A stretch of 64,000 bases of DNA from Acinetobacter sp. SAAs474. GTDB taxonomy: Bacteria > Pseudomonadota > Gammaproteobacteria > Pseudomonadales > Moraxellaceae. A model generated the notes under the pieces. The model searched no databases, had not been told where the DNA came from, and saw only the letters and a list, made by a program, of their open reading frames with translations. The stretch covers positions 1,612,001-1,676,000 of the forward strand of contig NZ_CP127915.1 of assembly GCF_032823475.1 (NCBI RefSeq), written 5' to 3'. Below, in pieces: positions 48,845 through 56,933 of this stretch (position 1 is its first letter; the number at the start of each line of letters is the position of its first letter). The position numbers and the translations under genes are program-made.

Positions 48845-49615
48845 CTATGTCAGATTTAGTCCACCGTCTGCCAATAAAATTTCTCCTGTAAGATAATCTG
48901 AAGCGACCAACATGGAAACGATTTGGGCAATATCTTCTGGTTGGGCTGCTCTATGCATGGGTGAGCGTTCTTGCCAAAGCTGTTGGGCAGAAGTCCATTC
49001 CTGAGTTAAAGGTGTATCGACCAAACCTGGTGCAACTGCATTGACCCTAATATCTGGAGCAAGTGTTACGGCAAGCAGGCGAGTTGTATGATTCAAGGCT
49101 GCCTTAGATACCGCATAAGGAATTGATGCCCCCTTGGGTCGAATGCCAGCATGTGAACTTATATTGATGACACAAGCTGCTCGACCGTACTGTGCTGTGC
49201 GTCTTAAAGCATTTTCTGCCTCTGCGACCAGTCGAAATGGTGCGATGACGTTAACTTCATATAGTTCGTTCCATATGGCTGATGAAGCGCTCATAAGATC
49301 ATCATGGGCAATAATATGACTAATACCCGCATTGTTAATAAGAACATCCAGTCGACCGGCCCAAGATACTGCTTCCTGAATAAGCTTAATCCTTTCAATG
49401 TCTTTTGATAAATCTGCTTGGATATAAATCGCTTTGCCTAATTCAGTGGCTAGAGCAACTCCAGTTTCTACGGAATTACGTGAGTGCAGAACTACTGCAT
49501 ATCCTTCGCTAGATAGCCTGCGTGCTATCGCAGCGCCAATTCCAGATGTGGAACCAGTCACCAGGGCAACAGGCAGAATGTGATTTAGTGAGCTAGGCAA
49601 ACAATATTTCTCCAT
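48845..49615 (-). CDS. Short-chain dehydrogenase/reductase (SDR)
   Basis: NAD(P)-dependent oxidoreductase of 256 residues with a full classical SDR set: TGSTSGIG at about 21-28, LINNAG, catalytic Ser in NISSHAG, and YAVSKAA with the Tyr and Lys, then a C-terminal DGG. It starts MEKYCLPSSLNHILPVALVTG, with a longer N-terminus than most. Its bases look visibly richer in G and C than the neighbours, which may mean recent acquisition. It is reverse, alone, and an operator-like palindrome lies 160 bases upstream. Substrate unknown. Confidence 0.88.
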   Translation of the reverse strand: MEKYCLPSSLNHILPVALVTGSTSGIGAAIARRLSSEGYAVVLHSRNSVETGVALATELGKAIYIQADLSKDIERIKLIQEAVSWAGRLDVLINNAGISHIIAHDDLMSASSAIWNELYEVNVIAPFRLVAEAENALRRTAQYGRAACVINISSHAGIRPKGASIPYAVSKAALNHTTRLLAVTLAPDIRVNAVAPGLVDTPLTQEWTSAQQLWQERSPMHRAAQPEDIAQIVSMLVASDYLTGEILLADGGLNLT

Positions 49616-49775
49616 TTTACTGATATTTTAAGAGTTTAATAATCACAGCATATCAAAATCAATGTTAGTCGTAGATGGTTTTTTGCTCGTTTAGAGAATG
49701 AATTACATATTGACCTTAACGCTAGAGTTGGATGCTTATGTATAAATGATGGTGTAATTTACAACAGGAAATTTA

Positions 49776-49806
49776 TTTTTCTATTGAGCACTGCTCAATA
49801 GAAAAA
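49776..49806. promoter_or_regulatory. 31-bp near-perfect palindrome (operator-like)
   Basis: Arms TTTTTCTATTGAGC (49776-49789) and GCTCAATAGAAAAA (49793-49806) with a 3-base centre. The T-run comes first and the A-run last on both strands, so it is not an intrinsic terminator. The core TTGAGCActGCTCAA is of the type bound by dimeric TetR-like repressors. It sits between the divergent SDR gene and the 73-residue protein gene. Confidence 0.45.
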
Positions 49807-49892
49807 ATTAAAATTTCTTTAATTATTATAATGATAGTATTTTTTTTAAACTTCATATAACGTATATGAGACTAATTTTAAAGAAAGTTAAA

Positions 49893-50114
49893 ATGATGAG
49901 AACAGAGTTAAAAGAAAGGTTTATTCATGGATGTAATCAGAAAATTAAGCAAAAAGGAGATCACGTTGGTTTATCTTTCTATGCCTTTTTCCACAATAAA
50001 AACGATAACCCTGAACTTTTAATGGAAGCAGCAAATTGGTGGATCATGCAACATAAATTAGATCATTTCGAAAAAGCCATAAAAATTAAAGCACTTGTTT
50101 TAAGTGAGTCTTAA
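49893..50114 (+). CDS. Small hypothetical protein (73 aa)
   Basis: A soluble, helical 73-residue protein starting MMRTELKERFIHGCNQ. The clear protein-like core is HVGLSFYAFFHNKNDNPELLMEAANWWIMQHKL. No membrane span. AAAGAAAG lies upstream of the ATG at 49893; the next ATG or the one 27 bases before are alternatives. I do not recognise a family. It is divergent from the SDR gene and sits upstream of the LysE-type exporter. Confidence 0.6.
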   Translation: MMRTELKERFIHGCNQKIKQKGDHVGLSFYAFFHNKNDNPELLMEAANWWIMQHKLDHFEKAIKIKALVLSES

Positions 50115-50274
50115 GCCTGTGGTGAATATTTTCGGATTAAAACAGTGCAACCTATTGAAAAATATAAAAAACATAAGCTGAAGATAAGGTGGATAGTATG
50201 CATTTTTTACTTCTTCAACGTATCGTATATGGCTTTTAATAGTTTTAAGTTTATTCTTTTTATAAGAGACAAGC

Positions 50275-50901
50275 ATGATTTTACCAGAAAGTTTTTTAGC
50301 ATATACATTAGCGTGTTTAATTTTAGTATTAGCCCCTGGAGCTGATAACTTATTGTCTATAGGACGAGGGATGAGTCAAGGAAAATTCGCAGCAATGATC
50401 TCGGGCTGCGCTTCAGGAATGGGAATTTTATTTCATGTGTTGACTGCAACGCTAGGTTTAACACTTCTGATTCAAACGTCTGAATTTGCATTTTATTTGG
50501 TAAAAATAATCGGTGCTTTATATCTGGTGTGGTTAGGCATTAAGGTTTTAAAATCTAAAGGTTTATTTAATCTGCAAACAACTGAAAAACAAAGTTTAAA
50601 AACGATCTTTCTTACAGGATTTTTATCTGCTGCTTTAAATCCCAAACCTGGTTTATTTGTTTTGGCATTTATTCCTCAATTTATTCAACCAGAATTGGGT
50701 TCAGTCACGACCCAAATGTTTATGTTAGGTTCTTGGTTTGCCATTTTAACTACTTTAGGATTTAGTAGTATGGGATTCTTTTCCTCTTATTTATCCAAAT
50801 GGTTATTCGCTAAGCCGAAGTTTATGTCTGGCTTAAATATTGGAGCTGGTTTAACGTTTATTTTTTCTGGTTTAGCTATCGCTTTTATGCGACAAAAATA
50901 G
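50275..50901 (+). CDS. LysE/RhtB-family amino acid exporter
   Basis: Inner-membrane exporter of 208 residues with about six helices (about 5-28, 40-65, 68-88, 112-135, 148-172 and 185-204). It begins MILPESFLAYTLACLILVLAPGADNL, with the APGAD motif typical of RhtB/LysE-type proteins, and has the ALNPKPGLFVLAFIPQF segment. The usual substrates are basic, hydroxylated or branched amino acids; the substrate here is unknown. It lies 1 kb from the basic amino acid decarboxylase-like gene, but a functional link is only a guess. Confidence 0.88.
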   Translation: MILPESFLAYTLACLILVLAPGADNLLSIGRGMSQGKFAAMISGCASGMGILFHVLTATLGLTLLIQTSEFAFYLVKIIGALYLVWLGIKVLKSKGLFNLQTTEKQSLKTIFLTGFLSAALNPKPGLFVLAFIPQFIQPELGSVTTQMFMLGSWFAILTTLGFSSMGFFSSYLSKWLFAKPKFMSGLNIGAGLTFIFSGLAIAFMRQK

Positions 50902-51003
50902 TGATGATTTGATAAGCGATGTGGATTCAATATGACATTCTTCAGGTTAATTTATTAAGATGGGCATATCATGGATAGGGTGAAATTGGGTGGATTTTAA
51001 CTA

Positions 51004-51026
51004 TGGAAGAGCTTTAAACTCTTCCA
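51004..51026. terminator. Possible terminator between converging genes
   Basis: Perfect 8-bp stem TGGAAGAG/CTCTTCCA (51004-51011 and 51019-51026), loop CTTTAAA, between the LysE-type and tautomerase genes. No strong T-run follows on either strand. Confidence 0.4.
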
Positions 51027-51046
51027 CCATATTCATTTTCGATCAA

Positions 51047-51436
51047 TTAAACATTGACCTTATAATTTAATTGTAGCTCATCGGCATTTTTTCCTCGAAT
51101 ACCCCAGTTTTCTTTAGGGGTTTCAAATATGGTTATTTCAATATCATTTGAATCAATGCCACATAGATTATTGATGTTATCAAAAAGCGTTTGAATCAAT
51201 GCTTTTTTAGTTTTTGATGTTCTTCCAGCAAACATGGAAATTTCGATAATTATATAAGATGTACTACGATCTGATGGATATAAAAAATTTTTAGACTCTA
51301 GTGGAATAAAGCGTTGAAACTTTTTTTCTTCTGGATATTTTAATTCTTTGACTAGCGCTTGATGAATCGCTTTACTTAAATGATCACGGTGTAATTCTAT
51401 GGTTTCATTTAAAGCGTAAATTTTTATTTGAGACAT
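51047..51436 (-). CDS. Tautomerase-family protein without N-terminal proline
   Basis: A 129-residue protein that fits the Tautomerase_2 group: the AIHQALVKEL helix, the KFQRFIPLE segment, IIEISMFAGRTSKTKKALI, and ITIFETPKENWGIRG near the C-terminus. Tautomerases of this superfamily use the amino group of Pro1 as a base. Here the residues after Met are Ser-Gln-Ile, so the classical mechanism is not available, although a clade with this N-terminus may share some other activity. Alone, reverse, converging with the LysE-type gene. Confidence 0.8.
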   Translation of the reverse strand: MSQIKIYALNETIELHRDHLSKAIHQALVKELKYPEEKKFQRFIPLESKNFLYPSDRSTSYIIIEISMFAGRTSKTKKALIQTLFDNINNLCGIDSNDIEITIFETPKENWGIRGKNADELQLNYKVNV

Positions 51437-51963
51437 TATTTTTTCTACATTAAAAATCTCATTTTAGCTTAATTTTTGTTTTATTTAGAATAATAATGAT
51501 ATGAAACATTTTTTTAGAACCGAATCGAGATCATGTTGGTAGCAGTCAAGATTTAAAAAATTAAAATGTTGATTTAATTCCCCAGCATCTAAAAAAAGAG
51601 GTCACTATTCAAGTTTACGGTGATGATTTTGCAGATGATATACATCATTGAAAAAAATCACATAAAATGCAAATTTACTTAATTCACTGCTACATCCTTT
51701 TCTTTCTAGCGATCAGCATATTTTACCACTGTCTTGATAATCAAATAACCAATAAAAAATTTCATCATCACCATAAGGATCGATAGCTTGTCTTTTAAAT
51801 GATGAGCATCACTGCCAATTTTCATCATAAAACTAAATTTGAGTTAAAGAATACAAAAAGATACGCTTTAATTGTGTTAATTTTTTTTATTTAGTGTAAT
51901 TAATTTAGGGGCTTACATTTAATAAATCTTAATTTTTATAATGATCAAATAGGATTATAATTC
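51437..51963. other. Intergenic region upstream of the decarboxylase gene
   Basis: A 527-base AT-rich gap. It contains the 40-codon reverse frame at 51706-51828 and short frames that look like decayed pieces of a gene. Directly before the decarboxylase a promoter fits: TTGTGT (51872-51877), 17-base spacer, TGTAAT (51895-51900). Confidence 0.45.
51706..51828 (-). CDS. Possible small membrane protein (40 aa)
   Basis: Forty-codon frame starting MMKIGSDAHHLKDKLSILMV, with a charged head and one hydrophobic segment (about residues 15-35), ending KYADR. No ribosome site is evident. The other frame over the same bases encodes an acidic peptide with YGDDEIFYWLFDY, which may instead be a remnant of a soluble protein gene, so the call is weak. 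Confidence 0.25.
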   Translation of the reverse strand: MMKIGSDAHHLKDKLSILMVMMKFFIGYLIIKTVVKYADR

Positions 51964-54675
51964 ATGAATAATATTGTAAAAGGTGAAGATCATTTCTTAG
52001 GCAACTTTTTGGTCGCACCTTCTGTTAGAGCAGATCTATGGGTTGAATTACTTTCTAAAGCAAGATCACTTGTATCCACAACCACGACAGTAACGCTAGA
52101 AAATGTAGTGCAAGAATATGCTGGAGAACTAGCAAATATTAGAAAAATTGAGAAATATTTCGCTTTTCCAAGCTTAGAAAAAATTAATGAATTAGAGAGT
52201 TTGTTAAAAAATCAAGAATATAAATTACTGCTTAAACATACACAGTTTATTGCGACAGCGATTATTTCTGAAAAATATATGCATGATATTGATATTTTTG
52301 ATGAAAAACATTTGGATCAGACCGTCGCCGCAGATCGTTTACCCACCGCGATTAGCCATTCTAATTATGCGCCTTATTTTGAAGTACTGAGTGTTGTGCC
52401 TCATCAGGTTTCACGTTGGCAACATATTGTGCATGAGGCGAGACAATTGCGTCGTCCGGAAGATAAGTTTTTTTATGAACCGGTTGTGGTCGGGAATGCG
52501 ATTGATGCATTAACCGCAATTATTTTAAATGCACAAATTAATGCTGTGGTATTGTATCAAGGTTTTACCATTGAAAATAATGAAAAAAATTCTATTATTG
52601 ACGGTTTAAAAGTCGCATTTGATCTAGATTTTGGTGATGATGAATCAGACCATGCGATTCAATTGGCGAAATTAATTCATCGTTTACGTCCAGAATTGGA
52701 TATTTATTTACTCAGTGACTTTGGGGTTGAAGACATTGTCAGTTCAATTGAGAGCCAGTGTATTCGCCGTGTGTTTTATCAAGTTGAAGAACCTTTAGAG
52801 CTACATTTATCGATTATTGAAGGGATTCGTGAGCGTTATGAAACCCCGTTCTTTGATAATCTTAAAAATTATGCATTAAAACCGATTTCAACCTTCCATG
52901 CCTTACCGATTGCACGTGGTAAATCGGTATTTAAGTCCAATTGGATCCGTGACATGGGGGATTTTTATGGCTTGAACTTATTTTTGGCTGAAAGCTCTGC
53001 GACAACAGGTGGTTTGGATAGTTTATTAGAGCCAACAGGAAATATTAAAAAATCACAGGAGCGTGCGGCTAAAGCATTTGGTGCCAAAGAAGCCTATTTT
53101 ATCACCAATGGAACATCAACCAGTAATAAAATTGTTTTACAGGCTTTATTGGCACCAGGCGATATTGCTGTCATTGATCGTAATTGTCATAAATCCCATC
53201 ATTATGGCTGTGTTTTAGCAGGCGCTCAGCCATATTATGTCGAGGCATATCCGCTCACTGAGTATTCAATGTATGGTGCAGTGCCTTTATATGAAATTAA
53301 GTTGGCATTATTAACGTTACGTGATGAAGGTTTATTGGATCGGGTTAAGTTGGTTGATCTCACCAACTGTACTTTTGATGGTCAAGTTTATAATGTCCGT
53401 TTAGTTATGGAAGAGTGTTTAGCGATTAAACCTGATTTAGTCTTCTTGTGGGATGAGGCATGGTTTGGTTTTGCACATTGGTCTCCTTTATTACGTAAGC
53501 GTACTGCTATGGGAGCTGCTCATGAACTTACTGATTGGTTTGGCAGTGAGGAAGCACGTCTATTATATCAAGAGCAGCAACTGCTGTTAGGTACGGATCC
53601 ATCTAAACAAACTTTGCTGGAAACACGTCTTTATCCTGATCCAGATCGTGCTTTGGTTCGTGTTTATCAAACCAACTCTATTCATAAATCCATGTCTGCT
53701 TTACGTCAAGGATCAATTATTTTGGCGCATGATGTTTTACATCATAAATTATTAGGGCGTTTTAAAGAGGCCATCTTTACTCACTCGACCACAAGCCCAA
53801 ATCAACAGTTGATTGCCTCCATGGATATTGCACGTCGTCAAATGGAGCTGGAAGGTTATGGCTTAGTCAATAATGCCATTCAAGTCGCCTTAACGATCCG
53901 TCGTGAGGTCAATCATCATCCTTTAATCTCAAAATATTTTAGAATCTTGACCAATCAGGAAATGGTTCCTGAACAGTTTCGTGTTAGTGGCGTGAAAGAC
54001 TATACCTCATCTAATGTTTCATGGGCGGACGCTGCACGAAGTATTCAGATGGATGAGTTTTTACTGGACCCAACACGCTTAACTTTATTCTGTGGTTCTG
54101 CTGGGTTTGATGGCACAACATTTAAACAGTTGTTAGCAAATAAATATAATATTCAGCTTAATAAAACTTCACGAAATAGCGTGTTATTACAATCAAATAT
54201 TAATAATACACGTAGTGATGTCGCCGCGCTAATGCGAGTATTAATGGAAATTTCAACCACACTGGATGAAAAGCTGAAGGAAGACGAAGAGCAGATTATT
54301 TTTGATCATAAAGTTCAATCATTGGTTTTTGACGTACCACATTTACCAAATTTCAGTCGATTTGATGATCGTTATAAAGATAGTCAAGCGAAAGAATCAA
54401 AACAAGGCAATATCCGTCAAGCATTTTATGATGCATATAACGATGAAAACTGTAGTTTTATTTTACTTAATGATCATAAGTTGGATGAGCTTTTGGCCAG
54501 TGATGAGGTATTGATTTCGGCAAATTTTGTGATTCCGTATCCACCAGGTTTTCCAATTTTGGTTCCAGGACAAGTAATTACAGCTGATGTTGTCACCTTT
54601 ATGCGTAAGCTAGATGTCAAGGAAGTTCATGGCTACGATGCTGCGAAAGGTTTAAAGGTCATTGGTATTTTCTAA
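51964..54675 (+). CDS. Orn/Lys/Arg-type PLP decarboxylase, large (903 aa)
   Basis: Fold-type I PLP decarboxylase of the ornithine/lysine/arginine group. The catalytic core has SATTGGLDSLLEPTGN, the DEAWFGFAHW motif with the PLP-binding Asp at about 497, and the PLP Lys at 575 in SIHKSMSALRQGS. A response-regulator-like wing domain lies at about 170-280 (residues DLDFGDDESDH to LLSDFG). The N-terminal 165 residues are an extra region not found in CadA, AdiA or SpeC (711-755 residues). The substrate cannot be settled from sequence. AGGAT lies 12 bases before the ATG; an AspT-type exchanger gene follows 159 bases downstream. Confidence 0.88.
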   Translation: MNNIVKGEDHFLGNFLVAPSVRADLWVELLSKARSLVSTTTTVTLENVVQEYAGELANIRKIEKYFAFPSLEKINELESLLKNQEYKLLLKHTQFIATAIISEKYMHDIDIFDEKHLDQTVAADRLPTAISHSNYAPYFEVLSVVPHQVSRWQHIVHEARQLRRPEDKFFYEPVVVGNAIDALTAIILNAQINAVVLYQGFTIENNEKNSIIDGLKVAFDLDFGDDESDHAIQLAKLIHRLRPELDIYLLSDFGVEDIVSSIESQCIRRVFYQVEEPLELHLSIIEGIRERYETPFFDNLKNYALKPISTFHALPIARGKSVFKSNWIRDMGDFYGLNLFLAESSATTGGLDSLLEPTGNIKKSQERAAKAFGAKEAYFITNGTSTSNKIVLQALLAPGDIAVIDRNCHKSHHYGCVLAGAQPYYVEAYPLTEYSMYGAVPLYEIKLALLTLRDEGLLDRVKLVDLTNCTFDGQVYNVRLVMEECLAIKPDLVFLWDEAWFGFAHWSPLLRKRTAMGAAHELTDWFGSEEARLLYQEQQLLLGTDPSKQTLLETRLYPDPDRALVRVYQTNSIHKSMSALRQGSIILAHDVLHHKLLGRFKEAIFTHSTTSPNQQLIASMDIARRQMELEGYGLVNNAIQVALTIRREVNHHPLISKYFRILTNQEMVPEQFRVSGVKDYTSSNVSWADAARSIQMDEFLLDPTRLTLFCGSAGFDGTTFKQLLANKYNIQLNKTSRNSVLLQSNINNTRSDVAALMRVLMEISTTLDEKLKEDEEQIIFDHKVQSLVFDVPHLPNFSRFDDRYKDSQAKESKQGNIRQAFYDAYNDENCSFILLNDHKLDELLASDEVLISANFVIPYPPGFPILVPGQVITADVVTFMRKLDVKEVHGYDAAKGLKVIGIF

Positions 54676-54706
54676 GCTAAAAGGTTCTTGATCTAAGACT
54701 ACGGAC

Positions 54707-54741
54707 GCTAAAACCTATTGAATGACAATACCGGTTTTAGC
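54707..54741 (+). promoter_or_regulatory. Stem-loop between decarboxylase and exchanger genes
   Basis: GCTAAAACC/GGTTTTAGC (54707-54715 and 54733-54741), extended inward by TATT/AATA, with TTTTTT ten bases later. It may be a partial terminator or processing site that sets the ratio of the two products. Confidence 0.4.
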
Positions 54742-54834
54742 ATCCCCAAGTTTTTTACTGCAGAGAATGCTTTAAGCAAATACAGATGACTTTTATCGCA
54801 GTTTCCTAACCTGATTAAGACGAGGGAAAGAAGT

Positions 54835-56532
54835 ATGGAAATATTTCATTGGTTTGCAGAAACATTACGTAATTATCCTGAATTGGCTATTTTTTTAACA
54901 CTGGCTTTTGGTTTTTGGATAGGGCAATGGCAATTTAAGGGGTTTAGTTTAGGTGCTGTTACAGGTACCTTACTGATCGGGATTATTGTTGGTCAGATTG
55001 GTATTGATATTTCCTCTCAAATTAAGTCAATATTTTTTATCATGTTTCTATTTGCTGTTGGCTTTGGTGTTGGCCCACAGTTTGTTCGAGGAATTGCCAG
55101 TGATGGTTTACCTCAAGCATTATTTGCAGTCGTAATTTGTTTACTCTGTTTAGGCTGTATTTATCTTGCCTCAATGATTGCAGGTTATGGGCCAGGATTA
55201 ACTGCAGGTCTATTGGCGGGTTCCCAAACCATTTCAGCTTCTATTGGTCTGGCAACCAATGCCATTAATCAATTGGATTTTTATCCTATTCAGGATGAGC
55301 TGGCAAAAATTCCAGTTGCTTATGCGATTACCTATATTTTTGGAACGATTGGTACGGGTTGGATTTTAGCTTTTTTAGGTCCTAAATTACTGCGTGTTAA
55401 TCTGGCTCAAGAATGTGCACGTTATGAAAAAGAAATGTCGATGGGTACCCCTGATGGTGGGATGCAAACAGCATGGCATGAGTATATTATTCGTGCCTAT
55501 CAACTGGCTGATCAAAAACTGTCTGATCAAAGTATTGTCGGGAAAACGGTTAAAGCAGCAGAAGCATTGGCGCCAGAGCGTGTTTTTGTTGAGCGTATTC
55601 GACGTAATGGCAAAATAATTCAGTTTGATGAAAATACTGTACTTGAATTTAATGATATTTTAGCTGTTTCTGGTAAACATGAAATGTTGGTTCATTGGTC
55701 GAACAAGGCCATCGAAGTTGCAGATAAGGAACTGATTGATATTCCAATTGAAGAACTTGATGTAATTATCACCAATAAAAATGCCAATAAGAAAACGCTA
55801 CTGGAATTATCGAAAATACCAGAAGCAAAAGGTATTTTTATTAAGCGGATTCGTCGAGGCTCTATGGGGGTGGATATCCCTGTGTTTGCACAAACCAAAG
55901 TTTATCGTGGCGATATTCTCTCAATTAGCGGTACGCAAAAAAATGTTGAAAAAGCTGTGAAAGCTTATGGATTTGCAGACCGTCCAACCAGTGTAACCGA
56001 TATGGTGTTTGTTGGTTTTGGTATTGTGATCGGTGGTTTGGTGGGAGCAATTGTATTGCCTGTACATGGCGTACCAATTACCTTATCAACTTCTGGTGGT
56101 GCATTAATTTCCGGTATATTTTTCGGATGGTTACGCAGTTTTCAGCCCAAGCTCGGTAGTGTGCCAAGTGCCACACTCTGGTTTATGAATTCTGTAGGAC
56201 TTAACATTTTTATTGCTGTTGTTGGGATTACCGCAGGGCCTACATTTATTGCTGGCGTACAACAAGTGGGCTTTGAAATGTTCTTCTGGGGTGTTTTTGT
56301 TACCAGTGTTCCTATGTTATTGGCACCATTGATTGGCAAATATATTTTTAAATTTGATCCAGCGATTAATTTGGGATGTTGTGGTGGTTCAAGAACCAGT
56401 ACAGCTTCCGTTGCGATGGTTGCTGAAGTGGCCAAAAGTAATGTTCCGATGTTGGGCTATACCGTTCCATATGCCGTGAGTAATACCTTATTAACATTAT
56501 GGGGAATGGTGGTGGTGCTTTTAATTAGTTAG
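54835..56532 (+). CDS. AspT-type (AAE family) amino acid exchanger
   Basis: Polytopic antiporter of the aspartate:alanine exchanger family. The 565 residues have two membrane halves (about 15-185 and 385-565) with the family signatures GLLAGSQTISASIGLATNA and GCCGGSRTSTASVAMVAE, and a large cytoplasmic middle (about 200-385) with two TrkA-C-like domains (VERIRRNGKIIQFDEN and IKRIRRGSMGVDIP). In AspT systems the exchanger imports an amino acid and exports its decarboxylated product. Here the neighbour is an Orn/Lys/Arg-type enzyme, so it may swap a different pair. GAGGGAAAGAAGT precedes the ATG. No symbol is given because the substrate is uncertain. Confidence 0.88.
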   Translation: MEIFHWFAETLRNYPELAIFLTLAFGFWIGQWQFKGFSLGAVTGTLLIGIIVGQIGIDISSQIKSIFFIMFLFAVGFGVGPQFVRGIASDGLPQALFAVVICLLCLGCIYLASMIAGYGPGLTAGLLAGSQTISASIGLATNAINQLDFYPIQDELAKIPVAYAITYIFGTIGTGWILAFLGPKLLRVNLAQECARYEKEMSMGTPDGGMQTAWHEYIIRAYQLADQKLSDQSIVGKTVKAAEALAPERVFVERIRRNGKIIQFDENTVLEFNDILAVSGKHEMLVHWSNKAIEVADKELIDIPIEELDVIITNKNANKKTLLELSKIPEAKGIFIKRIRRGSMGVDIPVFAQTKVYRGDILSISGTQKNVEKAVKAYGFADRPTSVTDMVFVGFGIVIGGLVGAIVLPVHGVPITLSTSGGALISGIFFGWLRSFQPKLGSVPSATLWFMNSVGLNIFIAVVGITAGPTFIAGVQQVGFEMFFWGVFVTSVPMLLAPLIGKYIFKFDPAINLGCCGGSRTSTASVAMVAEVAKSNVPMLGYTVPYAVSNTLLTLWGMVVVLLIS

Positions 56533-56933
56533 ATTTCAGGGGTTGAGTAGATGGCAATATCCTATTTCCTAATGAGGGTATTTGGAGATAGGATGGCCAG
56601 TTGCTTTTGTGGTTAAAATGAGCTGAAATCATCATAAAGAGCAGCAGAGAACCAGCTTGAGGTCATTTTCAACACATTGTAGATACAATATTTAACATAT
56701 TGTAAAGTTTATCAAAATAACTATAAGATTGTTTTTATATGTATTTTTAATCAATATCAATCATCACTCAAGCTTAAGTTGTTATAATTTAACCAATGTT
56801 AATTATTGCCATTGATTGATAATTTTTACTTAATAATAACGTTCAGCTATTAAAACCTATAAAGAGTCCTGTGGCGCTTTGCGTAATACTTACATACAGC
56901 GCTATAGCATAATAAATTAGGCGAGTAATGGTT
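56533..56933. other. Gap before the M28-like lipoprotein gene
   Basis: About 400 bases. An imperfect hairpin with arms ATCCTAT and ATAGGAT (within 56551-56600, flanked by TGGC/GCCA) may terminate the exchanger transcript. The rest is AT-rich with no coding frame; the promoter of the lipoprotein gene must lie in its 3' part. Confidence 0.4.

Noticed and set aside
50145..50345. 66-codon frame overlapping the start of the LysE-type gene
   Set aside because: It runs out of frame into a clear membrane transporter gene and has no ribosome site; the Phe/Tyr-rich composition is what AT-rich DNA gives by chance.
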